This document shows, piece after piece, positions 34,935 through 47,960 of a stretch of DNA of 64,000 nt. A model generated the notes under the pieces. The model made no database searches and was not told the DNA's origin. It saw only the letters and a program-made list of their open reading frames with translations. The position numbers and the translations under genes are program-made. The DNA comes from Hermodice carunculata. Its lineage: Eukaryota > Annelida > Polychaeta > Eunicida > Amphinomidae. The stretch lies in the NCBI GenBank assembly GCA_964020975.1, contig CAXHWN010002490.1, positions 578,739-642,738 of the forward strand, written 5' to 3'. Within the stretch, counting starts at the first letter, position 1; every line of letters begins with the position of its first letter.

Positions 34935-35157
34935 TGAAGAAGAAGAAGGAGGAGGAGGAGGAGGAGGAGGAGGAGGAGGAGGAGGAGGAGGAGGAGGAGG
35001 AGGAGGAGGAGGAGGAGGAGGAGGAGGAGGAGGAGGAGGAGGAGGAGGAGGAGGAGGAGGAGGAGGAGAAGGAGAAGAAGAAGAAGAAGAAGAAGAAGAA
35101 GAAGAAGAAGAAGAAGAAGAAGAAGAAGAAGAAGAAGAAGAAGAAGAAGAAGAAGAA
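34935..35157. repeat. (GAG)n/(GAA)n microsatellite, family B tail
   Basis: About 44 GAG triplets, then about 29 GAA triplets. It is followed by ACAATATGTCGGGAGACGTAAT, which looks like a shortened hairpin of the type ending the other elements. The poly-Glu/Lys and poly-Ser/Pro frames across it are by-products. Confidence 0.95.
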
Positions 35158-35939
35158 ACAGGCACTAAAACAATATGTCGGGAGACGTAATGAAACGTAC
35201 AAATCAGAAATGAACTGTGCCACAGTCAGGGATCCTGCATTTGACCTCCAAGCATAAAATCTTGAAAATTAAAAATACACAAGATTGTCACTTACCTGTG
35301 GTATGCAGTGTTTATACCTGTCAGTCTTTCATCTAGCCATACAGTCTTTGATCATCTAGCCAATTTATAGACATTTAAATTTTTCAAATTCATTCATTAT
35401 CCCATCTGGTTTAATTTTATGACTTAGTCTTCCACAAATTCCATTCATATTTGCTGTGTGCAATCAATACACTTCAAATAGCAATACTAGAGTATAATAT
35501 CAACATACACCTGATGTTTGAAACATCAACTGCAGAAAAGCCAAATTATGAAAATTTTATGGTCAAGAAGTCAAGCAGTAAGATCATGGGTTTGGTAACT
35601 TACATGATAACAATCAAGGAAACATCAATTTCCCTTGCAATAAAGTAATGGTCAGAATCCAATTACCTGTATGACATTTACATTTCCATAACCTGACAGA
35701 ACATTAGACAGTATCACTCTGTGGTGGGCAAAATAGACTGAGGGCCCAGCTGGAGCCAGAGGGCAAAGAAAGAGAAAGTCATTTTCCCTGGCTGCAAAAA
35801 AAAAAAACTGTTGCTGAATCAGCTTGTTTATGACATTCACAGTGTGTTTACCCCATTACAGCCTGGCTACTAAATCACCGGCAGGTATGGTCTGGGGGTG
35901 TGATCTCATTACCTCATAAGCATAAAGCAAATCATAATT

Positions 35940-36460
35940 GTGTCATCAACTTGGTCACCAGGATGCCATTTGTGTATTGTAATGTTAGCTTTCTCAAATC
36001 GTAACTTCAGCAAGTATTACAAGATGGATGAAGAATTATCTAAGCAAAAAGTGACTGCAACTGAAAAGAGGAGTGGCATTAAATTTAAAGATTTTCAAAG
36101 GGAAGCAATGAGGACAGTCACAGGGCAGAGCCAGGACACATTTGTTTGTGTGCCAACTGGACGTGACAAAACACTGTGTTATTCTTACCTTCCCGAAATG
36201 TTTGAGAAAAACAGTACTGTCATTGTGATTTCACCACTAATTACCAAGATGAAGGACCAAGTAAAGAGACTTAAAACTTGTGGAACCAATGCTGCCAATG
36301 CTGGAGATGTTGATTGCCACGATGGGATCAGAAATGGCAAGTTCCAAATTGTGTTTGCTTAGCCCAAGGCCAAGGTATCTGGGACTGTATGATTTTATGC
36401 TCGAAACTTTATTAACAATGCCTACGATGCCTTGTAATTGATGAAGCACATTGTGTTTCA
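35940..36460 (+). pseudogene. RecQ-like DNA helicase fragment
   Basis: The open segment 35940-36362 (140 residues) carries, from about residue 57, the RecQ order of motifs: FKDFQREAM (motif 0 region), PTGRDKTLCY where functional RecQ proteins have PTGxGKSxCY (Walker A), VISPLITKMKDQVKRL (motif Ia, usually SPLIALMxDQV) and FQIVF before the SPE box. The frame then meets a stop, and the next motif, CLVIDEAHCVS (DEAH box at 36440-36451), lies in a different frame. The Walker A change of G to D, the stop, the frame change and the lack of the second RecA domain mark it as a pseudogene. RecQ helicases are ATP-driven 3'-5' DNA unwinding enzymes. No introns are seen in the fragment, so retroposition or capture by a mobile element is possible. 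Confidence 0.7.
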
Positions 36461-37092
36461 ATCTGTTAAGTGATAAGCTGATTGTTTTCTTGCTAATGGC
36501 CCATATATTTTGGCAGAGTAGGCAATTGAAACTGTGCATTGCAGCTCCGGGACTGGTATTATCACCCACAATGTTCGTTTGGGAGATGGCCATATAGATG
36601 TAAAATAAAGAGTCACTTGAACAACGAAGTTTGCGGTTTTGCATCATGAGAAAAAAAAAAAAATTCCCATAAGTGCACAAAATTTATTATAGTTTCCCGG
36701 AAAAAATGAAAATGACTTGCAGGCCCCGGCAACAGCGCCAGCCGCTTCCCGTCGCCATCACGGAGCACATTTTGACACAAAGCCCATGTGGTCTTACAAG
36801 TGTATTTTGCAATCAAAACAACTCGATTTAGACCAGAAAGTGCAGACAGAGCTTCACAGGTACTCCGTGTGCCACATATGGAAACTCATGAAACTCGTAT
36901 GTAATTTCCCCCTTCAACCATGGCCGTGAATGACTTGTGCATAGCTATATCACTGCATCCGCTTTGCATGGGTCAGGGCCCTCTTCTGGGTACAGTCTCT
37001 AGTGGGGCGGCGACACAATAGCATAGCCCCCAAGACTCTTGAGTGTTGGCTTCTGTCTAACAAAACATCTAATGATAATTTTGTATGATATA

Positions 37093-37271
37093 CAGTGAAA
37101 CCTGTTTTGAGAGACCACTGTGATGAAAGACCACCTGCCTTTTCAGACCATGTTCACTATGTCCCTTTTGCTATCTTTCACATGTTATTGTACCTCTATT
37201 GAGAGGCCACCTGCCTTATGTGACCACTTTTTGGCTTACTCTGGGCGGGTCTCTCAAAACAGGTTTCACTG
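37093..37271. mobile_element. MITE, TIR CAGTGAAACCTGTTTTGAGA, TA target duplication
   Basis: CAGTGAAACCTGTTTTGAGA at the left pairs with TCTCAAAACAGGTTTCACTG at the right without a mismatch, and TA flanks both ends. It is 179 bp long with GACCACCTGCC-type internal repeats. The copy at 61543-61725 is a worn relative. Confidence 0.9.
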
Positions 37272-37496
37272 TATGGCATTGAAGCAATAGAATACAATAC
37301 ACTGGTGCCCTCTCCAAAGACCATTTCTTGTGATAGACCATGATACAAGGTGTCACTTTTTCTAATTAGTTCAGCTTTATTTCAAGACTATGCATCTGCC
37401 ATATGATACTACTTTTGATGCCACTAGGGTGATCTTAAATAACAGGTGGCACTCTACATATTAATAACTACTACTCAACTCCAGATGGTAAGTATA

Positions 37497-37725
37497 CCCA
37501 TGTATGCCGACAACCTCTACTCAAGGTGGTAAGTACCAAAGTATGCTGACAACCCCTACTCAAGGTGGTAAGTACCAAAGTATGCTGACAACCCCTACTC
37601 AAGGTGGTAAGTACCAAAGTATGTTAACAACCCCTACTCAAGGTGGGAAGTACCAATGTATGTTAACAACCCCTACTCAAGGTGGTAAGTACCAATGTAT
37701 GTTCATAGCCACTACTCAACTCTAG
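37497..37725. repeat. 39-bp minisatellite, about six copies
   Basis: The unit is TATGCTGACAACCCCTACTC followed by AAGGTGGTAAGTACCAAAG. It is open in one plus frame as a 13-residue repeat (MLTTPTQGGKYQS). No gene is called. Confidence 0.9.
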
Positions 37726-38424
37726 TTGGTAGGTACCACTGTGTATGTTAACAGCCACTACTTGACTCAAGGTGGTGACCAAATTGACATGGCCCAAGAA
37801 CATGCCCTGTAAATATTTGCAACAATGTGGCTTGTGCTTTTTCTTTATGTCATCTTAAGCCAGAAATCCAGGTTAAATGTCACTGAAAACAGAATTGCTG
37901 AATCCTGTTAAAGGGGCAATGATTCATTATTCATGATAATAATTACTAAACCTCATAAATTTTTGACCTGGTGTATCTGTACAGTATTTGTGTGCTGTAC
38001 ACTGTTCAGGAACACCATGACCACCCTGCCCTTTATAAGCCCATCTACACCTAAATGTCCCACTTCCAGTAGCAGTCCCCTGGCCTCATACCTATCCATG
38101 GCACTTTAGAAATAAATATGTTTGAGTGTGTGAAAATATCCAAGGCTGCTCTGCCCTTATCTTTATTTTTTATCTTTTTTTTTTATCTTATTCTACTTGC
38201 CACAAACAAGTTTTGGGATTTTGGGACTTGCACAATATGTTGAGATGCCTCCCTAACCCCTGACAAAAATGTAAAACTTTCTCTTTGGGACCAAGACAAA
38301 GCCTCCAGCCAGCATCCTGCAGGGAGTACCAAGCCTGACGCGATTAATTAGCAGATGTAGACAGTGCGCAGCACATCAAAGTCTTCATCTCTGCCCTGGG
38401 TTTGCCTTCAAGGTCCAGGTAAGA

Positions 38425-40540
38425 GTAACTACCATTACAGAGGGGCACAGCATAGAGATGTACCAAGGTCACAGGATATGGAAGGACAACAAAACTAAAC
38501 TGCTAACTTTACCAGGTAAACAGATTTACATGTAGCTAAACAAATTAAGAAATTAACCATACATCGATGATCAATTTGAGTTCATGGTTCTTCCACAAAA
38601 GGGCTGAGATTCCATTGATGCACATAATGTCATATGTCACAATGTAGATGTAAAATGTACAATACTTAAATAGACAGTGTTATATGTCCGGGGTACAAAC
38701 ACCGTCATTTTTTATAACATTGGGACATATTTTACAGTGGAATCTTGTGACAATTTGTATCACTTTTTGGGACTCGGAACACAATAGACATGCTGCTCTA
38801 TTGAAAGGTTAGAGCAAGATATTTCACCAAAACAATTATAACAACTAAATGAACAAGCTTTAGCTGTTAAAAAAGAAAAGTATAGAAACAGAGTAATGTG
38901 ACAATGTGCCACATATGGAAGTTTTTAATATAGGATCAATTGCCATGGCACCTGCCAGGTGGGTGGGAGTGTGGATGGGTGCCAATATGGGGGTCATGTG
39001 ACCTGCTCACATGACCACAAAAAATTCCTGGAATTCTCCCACACTTTGTTATTTTTGAATTTGTGTGCAAAGGGTTAAGTGTGTTGTGTGCGGTAGCAGA
39101 TTACAAGGAATACTGCGGTTCATAATTCTCCTAACTTAGTCCTGATGCTTTCATTTAACACTAACAGACAAGTACAGCCTGTTTGATTCAATCTGGACTG
39201 TTGATCCTTTTATCTTCACGGGATCTAATGATCCAGTCGGCCATTGGTGTGAACTGCTTGTAGTGTTAAATCAGTCACAGAAAACAACCTAAAAATCACC
39301 ATGCTGGGCAGGTTCGCATGCACAGATGGCCCACATTGCAGATCAGGTGCACATCTGTGTTTCAGACTGAGATGGACCCAGGGACAAGAATGGTATAGTG
39401 TGAACAAAAGATTGTTCACGGTAACACCCCAGGTACTGCTGAGAAAGACCACCCTACCAAAACCCCCACCCCATTGAGGATGGAGTTTGTTCGGGTCAGG
39501 ATATTTTTCTAGGATAAAACTACATCTGATTCATTAGCGTTAATGAACAGAATGGACCATTACTTCTAACTCTAATTAGTTACAAACTGCAAAGTACCCA
39601 GAGAGGTTGGTAGTTTGTTGAACCCTAAGTCCATTAAGCTGGACATAAGCCATGCAAATAACAGTGCAGCTATTGTCAAGCTAAGTGCCAGCAGTGGCCC
39701 GATTACAGGAAGTGGAGGAACTGGTACTGGTGCCAATCAGCATTTTTAACTCATGGGGCTGAATTCCAAGACAGTGGAACTTTTGAGGCAGCAGGATCTG
39801 GACAATTCAGGGCCCTATGAAATGGTACTATTTATATTAGGTCCTTCTCTTTAGTTCACACTGAAATCAGTTGTAAAAGTTGTTTTCTGGACAAATTTAT
39901 TGCTGAAAATCGTATACATAGTGAAAATCTATGCCCAGGGAAACAGATATTTTAGTGGTGAGGTTTTTCTTTGTGTGTAAAGTGCTAAGAAAGATGTAAG
40001 TACCAATTAAATATGCAGCACTTATGAGAGATGTAAATATAATCTTAAATGTTATCCCATCATACATGGATCAGTTGACACAGAATATTGTGTGCAAAAA
40101 ATAGAAAATCCAGAAAAGATGTGATTTCTGCTTATTTAACTTGCATTGTCATACAACTTTGACACAAAAAGAGAAATAAAATGCACTGAACTTGGTGCCC
40201 GAATTGGAAGAATTGAAAAATTTTCCCGGGGGGGGGGGGAGGAGGGAGGCATGCCCCGGGCCCCCCTAGAATGGCTGCATGCCTTCAGCACTTGCCCTGC
40301 CAACAGTGTCACTAAATGAATTAAATGGCCTCACCAAAGTTTTTTCCTTCCTACAGCTCTGCAACTGTGAAAACCCTAACCCCTCTCCCCCTGATAGGAT
40401 TATTCAGGATTTGAAGGCTTGAATTCAAGGCTAAAGTTCAGGTTTGGCAGATCCTACTAAAAAGGCCTCTGCACAAGTTGAGAGACTGGCAAGACTCAGG
40501 GGCAGCCGCGTCAGTGCAAGTGAGGGCTCTGAATGTTAAG
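38425..40540. other. No supported gene
   Basis: Mixed AT-rich sequence with short frames and a G-run at 40230-40239. Nothing here shows family motifs or convincing splice signals. Confidence 0.35.
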
Positions 40541-40559
40541 GATGGCTGAGAATATGTAT

Positions 40560-40805
40560 GACACATGCACGGCCTGCATAAGATGGCAGCACCCATGCAC
40601 AACTGCCTTCAGGTGATTGACACCAGAATGACAGAAGTGGATAGCATGGAGGTTAAAATGCAGCAACTGGAAGCAGATCGACCTGTTTGTAACTCAGGTG
40701 CTGCAAGAGCTGCAGACAGCACAAGGAGATCTGGCAGCTGATTTACTTGCACAAGGATCCCTAATGAGTGCACTTCAACGACAGCCTGCCTACCATGTCA
40801 CCTAA
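40560..40805 (+). pseudogene. Coiled-coil fragment, possibly LINE ORF1
   Basis: An open segment reads VIDTRMTEVDSMEVKMQQLE and, after a frame change, continues as QVLQELQTAQGDLAADLLAQ. The heptad pattern with regular Leu/Met/Val is a coiled coil like that of LINE ORF1 proteins. No reverse transcriptase follows in this stretch. It is a short decayed piece and the assignment is weak. Confidence 0.3.
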
Positions 40806-42317
40806 CTGTTGGTCATCATTTACAACAGCTTAAAGGTAGGACCTATCTTGTACATGTACAAAAACATGTTGAAATAGTCGACAACACACTCACCTGAAAC
40901 ATAAAAAGTTAAATAGATGGCCAGGTGGATCTGTCACAGATGCATGGTTCGCACTGATGGGACTGGCCTAGTATCAATTATGTTCAATGTTCAAACACCC
41001 AGTAATCTAAGCATGGTGTATAATAAATAACAAGTGAATAAATCTTTTTAATGAGAAAAGGGAGTGGCCTCCCCCAACATGTTTTGGGCCCTGCACATGT
41101 GGGTGGCACTTCATCAGGGGACTGGAGGCTCACTCCAATTTTTACTGGTCTGATAATATTATACAACTTAAGTGCCGATTAGAGGCTCGATTTTCTGGAG
41201 AATCATACATGAGAACTTTCCAAATGTAGTTTGCTTATTGTGACGTTAATGTTCATTTCTGTCCAGTTTATAACTCCTGCCACCCATACCCACCAAAAAC
41301 GTTCCATCCCGTACAACCAGGCACTACATATGAGAGGCATATGCTCAACCAATGATGAAATCCACGCACAGGGCAGACAACTCACCACCAATCTAGTGGT
41401 TACCCACCCAAGATAATACAGGAAGCCATTTCCTGCACTTTCGCACAGCCATGTGCTACGCTCCTTGCACCAAAATGGCACACAGCCACAAACACAGACA
41501 TAATCAACTTTGTAGTAACACACAACTCAGAAAACCCCATCACTATTGCTCTGATTGAGAAATATTGGCCAATATAAAGGCAACATACGGACACGGTCCA
41601 CATTTATAACAAAACACACATGATCTGCTACAAAAGACTACCCTCCCTTCATGCTGAACTAGTCCACCCTGATTATGATAAACCCAAACCAAGATCAGGT
41701 GACAGACCATGTGGACATCAGTGCGTGGCCTGTCCATACATGTATATGATAAAAACTAACTAATTTATAAGCACAACTACCAAAATCAAATACATCATCA
41801 AACAAGAAATCACATGTCGCTCTACAAATTTAATATATATCATACAATGTTCCTAAAGCCATAAGCAATACGTATATGTCACACGTCACAATCATTTGTA
41901 AAACATTTTTATGGACACGGACAAGACATCAAAGACAAAAAGCCAAAATCTATTTCGTTGCACCTACAACAATGCCCACATTCAAACGTCATAATATATG
42001 AAAAAAAAAATTGTATTGTCGTAGCTCATTCACCCATGATAACAGTACCTCATAGCTTTATATCACACTGTGTGTATATATGGGAGGAAAACCACACATC
42101 TACCCGCTCAGAAAAGGCATCAGCTCTTTTCTGATTGCCCCTATTTAGGGCATCCATAGAAGGGAAATTCTGCTGGATCATAAAGCCCAATATACATGTG
42201 AACCAAGTGACCCGGTGGGTCCACTTGTTTACCTTTCCTTATTTGTAAAGCACTTCCATTTCAAACAGGCAATTTGAAATGGACTGACTGTGATAACCAA
42301 TCACAGCCATGCAATGC

Positions 42318-42375
42318 ACACCCTGTCCTCATGTCAGCACAATGCACACCCTGTCCTCATGTCAGCACAATGCAC
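42318..42375. repeat. 28-bp direct repeat, about two and a half copies
   Basis: CAATGCACACCCTGTCCTCA followed by TGTCAGCA is repeated in tandem within the 3' region of the Penelope-like fossil. Confidence 0.85.
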
Positions 42376-43593
42376 GTGTATTGCCTGACCACGGAAAGTT
42401 ACCTGTGCATATATATATATATATATATATGGGCCCCCAGCAGTTTTGCATTAGTTCCTGGCGAGCTCATTTGAATGAAATCGGTGGAACTTATACCTCT
42501 TCCATCGAGGCCAGTCCGTCTTATAGGTCATAATATGTGGCATACAAAAATTAACATGCCATGACAACATAATACGCACAATGCACGAAGCCCCGTGAAT
42601 TCACGAGCTCAACACGGTAACTCCATCCGGCCTAAACTCCTGGGCAGAAAGATATTAAAGTGCATTTTTTGTGAGAAACAATATTGACACAAGCAGCCAC
42701 TTAACAGACATGTCAGTAATTAAGAAACACAGAGATGATCATATTCTTACATGCAGTGTGTGCCATAAAACATACAAAAGGATGGACAATTACAGATGTC
42801 AATTCAGGACCCATGATGTAGATTTCCAACAGCCTATGTGATATCAACCAGGGACTGCAGCAATCAAAATGACCAAATACCTCAGACCTTTTGCAACTGA
42901 CTTGACAACAGTCAAATTTAAAGTAGTCGCCAAACAAATTAAAGCTGCCACAAAAGAACACTGGAAAAAGGGAAATCCACATAACTAGAAACATGATAAC
43001 ATTTAGGCCAAGATATCTTAATGAATATGTAGGACACAGACTGCCTCACTCATTTCCAAACACACTCATTTGGCATGGGAAAATATTACAGGATATACTT
43101 GTACAAAGAAACGACTTATATCAATGCAGTGAGGTAGATGATGGGTCACCAACTCCCCCCCTTTTTGGCTGATCCTTGTTCTGTACTTTACAGGTCACAG
43201 GACAATACAACAGGATGGATTAGAACATTGATACATCAAGAGGGACCAAGAAACAGAAGAGGAAACAAGACCAGATGGACATACATTTATATAATATATA
43301 TATATATATTCATTTATTTATTCATAAGAACTTTTATTAGCACAAGATTAAACATGACTGAAATAGCTTCATTTGATATATGTTTCTTTAAGTGCTCATA
43401 AATAAGTTTATACAAAATCAGTAAAGATCAAAGGAACTGTAACGCCCCAGCTGGACAGAAATGAACATTGACATCACAATAAGCAGACTATATTTGGAAA
43501 GTTCACATGTATGATTCTCCAGAAAACCGAGCCTCTGATCAGCACTTAAGTTGTATATCAGACCAGAATAAATTGGAGTGAGCATCCCGCCCC

Positions 43594-43621
43594 CTGATGA
43601 AGTGCCACCCAGGGCCCGAAA
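43594..43621 (+). ncRNA. Hammerhead-like core in the right pLTR of the Penelope-like fossil
   Basis: CTGATGA (43594-43600) and GAAA (43618-43621) are spaced as in a hammerhead. The 17 bases between them do not form a clean stem II, so activity is doubtful. The inverted copy has CTGATGA at 41117-41111 on the minus strand. Confidence 0.4.
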
Positions 43622-44499
43622 CACATCTTGGGAGGCCACTCCCTTTTCTCCTTAAAAAGATTTATTCACTTGTTGTTATTTATTATTTATGGTGCTTAGA
43701 TTGCTGGGTGTTGTTTGTTCCATTGAACATAATTTTACATGCACAACAAGCAAGAACATTTTACAAAAGCCAAGGTGTTGTTCGATGGTTGAAGAGCATT
43801 TTTATCAGGTTGACAGTCAATGGAAAGAAGACATGACCACAAATCTGTACAAAACAATACAGCTCACAATCATGGACATGTTTCTTTAAATCAGTGTGAC
43901 CAAAATACACACTTCCTTGCAAGAACTTCATATGCTTTGTGAAAGAGAGAATTTTCATCAATTATGAATTGATTCTCATTGTTAGTAGCAGTGGTAAGTG
44001 TGGGTGAAGTAGAAAAATCTGTCTTTGTAGTTCACACAGGAGAGGGGCAGTGTGGGTCAGAGGATTGTTGGGGGTGAGCCTCCAGCCAATCACAGGACAA
44101 CAACACAGGCAAGCATTACAGGGCACAGCTATACAGGTTGGCATCACAAGACAGCAACACACACAAGCATCCCATTTAAATACAGTACAGTTGAGACACG
44201 ATGTGATTACCAGGGTAAATGGGAGCAAGAGTGCATGTTTTATCGAAAGCTCTGTATAAAGGACTGATTTTACATAACAGAATAGAAGATTGGTGTAAAT
44301 TTCAAGTATTGTGGATCTTGACATGTGGACATAATGCGAGAAGATACTCATTGGCTGGTGAGATCAACACAGACTGTGAACATTTTGTCTGCACAGTGTA
44401 GAGAAATCTGAACCGTGATGGATGACCTGGTGCAAGAATTTGTGTCTGTGGATCTTCTGCCAAAATCATGAAACATGTCCCTCTGTATCAGGACAAAAA

Positions 44500-44740
44500 T
44501 GATCCTGTGAGTAAGTAAATATGACAAGGCAAGCAGCCAAGGTATAATAATAGCAAATGTGAGACACGTTGCAACCTTGGATATAGGTCTCATCAGGCAC
44601 TGGCAGGGATTTGAAAATGCTTCCATATTTATGATGAGGGGTAACAATTGCGTTGCTACGTTGTGCATGTCTGGGAATAAGCTGCTGATGAGCACCCCAC
44701 AACAGGTGAAGCATATATGGTCTGCCAGTCACTTCACAGC
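44500..44740 (-). mobile_element. Penelope-like 3'-end fragment with degenerate hammerhead
   Basis: On the minus strand CTGATGA (44596-44590) is followed by GACCT / AGGTT, which can pair as stem II, then GCAA where GAAA is expected, and a GTC triplet (about 44564). This order matches Penelope-like and retrozyme ends. No enzyme-coding part remains. Confidence 0.4.
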
Positions 44741-44862
44741 CAAGACTGTCACATTTCTGGTTACTGAAATAATAACAGATTCACAAAGATCTGAAGATTG
44801 AGCTGATCCAGTAACTAGATTCTTGAGGATTTTGGAGCCTACTTTCAAAGACTGTGTCAGGC

Positions 44863-44903
44863 CAAAAAAAACAAACAAACAAACAAACAAACAAAAACAA
44901 AAA
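44863..44903. repeat. (AAAC)n microsatellite
   Basis: About eight AAAC units with A-rich borders. Confidence 0.9.
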
Positions 44904-45079
44904 ACCTGCATGCTCTTTAAAGGTACAGGTGTCTTTCTACTGCACATGGTCCAGCAAGTGTCACCCAGCCTCAAGCTAGCTTATCACAGGTTTCACTGGA
45001 AACATGCAGCATACCTAGCATGCAAGAGCTACATGTATGTGCTTTATAAATACTTTGGATGGCCTTGTTGAAGTAGGTA

Positions 45080-47960
45080 CTAAGAAATGGCCAGAAGAAA
45101 ATCTAAGGCACTTACTGAATGTTAATTAATTAATAAAGTAGCATCATTAGTCAAAGAAAATTATCAAAAAGCACCCATACAATATAAGGCTTAGCTGCCA
45201 TAAACATTTGATACGGTGGCATTTTGCTATCAGTTGCCAATTAAAAGGATGGACAGCCAAACCAACAACTCTTACTTAAAAATTTAGCTTCATAAGCCTA
45301 TTATGATTAATGAGAGTGTGTTAGATCCAGGTATCCAGCACAATGGCCACTTCTTACACTACAAAAAATGAAGAGTATTAAAGCATGTACACTAATGACA
45401 TCAAGCCACAATATACTGTGAATTCATTTAATTTTGCTGAGTCCTTATTTTCGCTTGTTTTGCTGATGCTTCAAATAGTGAAAACAATTTTTTAAAGAGG
45501 GATTGATTGGAAGTTAAACTAAACTTCCAAATTTGAAGTCTCAGTGAAAGGTCCAAAATACAAAAAAAAACATGAAAATAAACATATTCACAGTACATGT
45601 GCTGATAATGAAAAGAATGATGACTTGATCCCTGAGTACCAACAATGACACAACATATATGGCTTCTTTCCAATGTCTGATATAGACTATATAGATGGGC
45701 ATCTGAGTCCCTGTACATCAATATTTCTTCAGGTTTGTCTTTTACATCTGCTTAATTCCTGCTCAAATCACCCAAAAGAGCATGGAAATTGCCAATGGCT
45801 TCAATGCTTGTATTCTCATTCATTTCCTGTCACACAATTAACAGAAAACATTTTTGCTGAGAATTGTACATGTAGCTGAGACCTACATCACAGTAGCATG
45901 TTGCAGGTCAACAGCTTTCTTTGCACATGTTGAGTGCATTGTACCTAACTGAAGAAAAGCTGTTGACTCAGGTCTTACTGCAACCAGGAAATGGTTAGTC
46001 CAAACAGACTGACACTGACGTGGTGACATTTATCATTCCTGACCCTGGAAGCATGGCACTGGCTCAGCAGAATACAGCTTGGGCGACACACAGACAAGTG
46101 AGAGCCCACCTGTCCTTAATGCAGACATGTACTGAGGGACACGATGCCAAAGGAAGGTACAAATGTTTAGACTGAAGATCTATGATGCAAGGCCCCAATA
46201 CAAAACTTTCTCACCATGAAATGAGATGGAAATGACATTAATAAGACAATATGTCTGGCTGCAAATTGTCATCAAGTGATAAAGTGAATGGCTTCAAATG
46301 TTCATCAAAGTGACATAATGACTGCAGACATGTAACTTCAGTTTTGCCTCTTTCAGATGTGACAGGGACTGGTTTGCAAATGTTTGAAGTAACACAGTGA
46401 CTAACTTCAGAGTTACTTCTTTCAGAAAAAGAGATGCTCACCAGGCACATGCAGCTGTGCAAAAATATGTCACACGTTTTCATTCAAACCCTGATACTTA
46501 GGAGATGAGTCTAGCTGTTAAAAAGAGGGGGGGGGGGGCAATGAAGCAGCTAAACTGACTTATATATTTAATCAACTCAAATCTAACAGCTGTTTTTTCC
46601 TTTATTTTCATGGTCACTCCGGCTGCCCCTGTCTCATATCAAGTCAAGCAAACATGGTGGAGCAGCTTGACGTCAAGGACCTATTTGGTTCTAATGTTTC
46701 CATATTTACTGTGATAACATTTCCTGTAATGGGCTCAAGTAAAATAAACTGGGGAATTTCACCAGTTGACTGAATTAGCCAATGCAAACGGTTTATCTGC
46801 TGTGGAGCTTTAATTATCAGGTCAGGTAAAATACAGTACAGTTGTATATCACAAGTCAAGACTGCTGTCACAACTAATTAGCTGTCATGTTCAAGTTTGA
46901 CTCAGCTCAACTCAACCCATGACAATTAATGCCAGACAAGAGAAAGACTACAGATTCTACCAAAATGCCCAGTCCTAGGCACTGTTGAAAGAACAAGAAG
47001 TACCCTGTAATTTTCTTTTCTTTTTTTCAATGCGATAGCAAGACTTTCAACTAAAAAAAAACACTTGGCCTATTGCTTTGACATTGCATAGAGACACTTC
47101 TGGGAACCCCTAAACCTTAATTTGTCCAATAGGAGGGAATGTATTTTTTACAATTAATTTTATGAATTTTTTGAGAGTTTGGGTACTTTTCAGTTGTTTA
47201 ATGCACGCATTCTTATTGATTCCTGTCTGTGTCCATGGGGATTGCAATGGTTAATTCACCTTCGCTACTTTCACCAAATCATCCGCTAGATTCACTTGAG
47301 ACTGGGTAGGGATGTACCTTGGGTGTGTCTCTGTTGCATTTTCTTCAAATAATCACTCTAAAAAATTCAGTTATGATTTGGGGGGGGGGTGTATGTTTGT
47401 TCATTTTGAAGCAATTGGCCAAACGGTTTCAAAGAACAAGATTTTAGTAGAGACCCAAACTGGTTTGGCTGTGCATCTGCAGTCACAATACCAAACTTGA
47501 TTCAGTCAGCTGAATGCATGGTGCTCCATCGGTCTTCTGTCTGAAACGATTGCACGGGGCTTAATTCGCACTGATCTCCTCCTCAAGTGGATGCTAGTGC
47601 ATGGAGGACAGACAACATGACAGAACGTGTGGATTTGTTCCTGCTCCAGGACAAAGCAGCCACAACCCAAATTTCCAGTAATGGATGCATGCAGGCTGTC
47701 GGTTGCCATGGGGGCAGCACCTACAGGTACAGATCTACAATGGGTGGACAGCAAAGTCAATCAGGCCAGTTTCCTGAAAATTTATATTCCCATGTAACAA
47801 ACTATTGTCACCTTGATGACTGTGTACCTTTAAGGGGGTTGGACTCATGAAGTAGACGGGTGGTACAGACCTGCATGCATGGTAATCAAAGTATCCTTGT
47901 AACAGCAATTAATACATTTCTGCAAGCAGGAGAGGGCCATAATGATGGAGCATGTACCCA
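45080..47960. other. No supported gene
   Basis: AT-rich sequence with short frames only. A small stem with arms near 45905 (TCAACAGCTTTC) and 45954 (GAAAAGCTGTTGA) is visible. G-runs occur at 46529-46537 and 47382-47390. Confidence 0.35.

Larger units (their letters stand above)
40978..43745 (+). mobile_element. Penelope-like retroelement fossil, 5'-truncated, inverted pLTR-like ends
   Basis: The plus strand carries the C-terminal part of a Penelope-like reverse transcriptase near 41260-41400 (the SIPYNQALHMRGICS motif) and a GIY-YIG endonuclease region near 41765-42000 (the TCRSTNLIYIIQC segment). It is bounded by a 300-bp terminal segment present in opposite orientations at 40978-41275 (minus) and 43437-43745 (plus). 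Inverted pLTR fragments at a truncated 5' end are known for this family. Both end segments hold hammerhead-like core blocks, as expected for Penelope-like pLTRs. The copy is truncated and broken many times, so it is old. The part between 42200 and 43430 is probably 3' untranslated and later-inserted DNA. Confidence 0.75.

Noticed and set aside
34887-35257. Poly-Glu/Lys, poly-Ser/Pro and poly-Phe/Ser open frames
   Set aside because: By-products of the GAG/GAA microsatellite that ends the family B array.
38301-38418. Possible plus-strand exon ending at CAG/GTAAGAG
   Set aside because: The frame is open and the donor is good, but there is no acceptor with a pyrimidine tract at the left and no recognisable residues.
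43138-43401. 87-residue plus-strand frame within the Penelope-like fossil
   Set aside because: No motif of reverse transcriptase or endonuclease, and half of it is an AT-rich TATA repeat.
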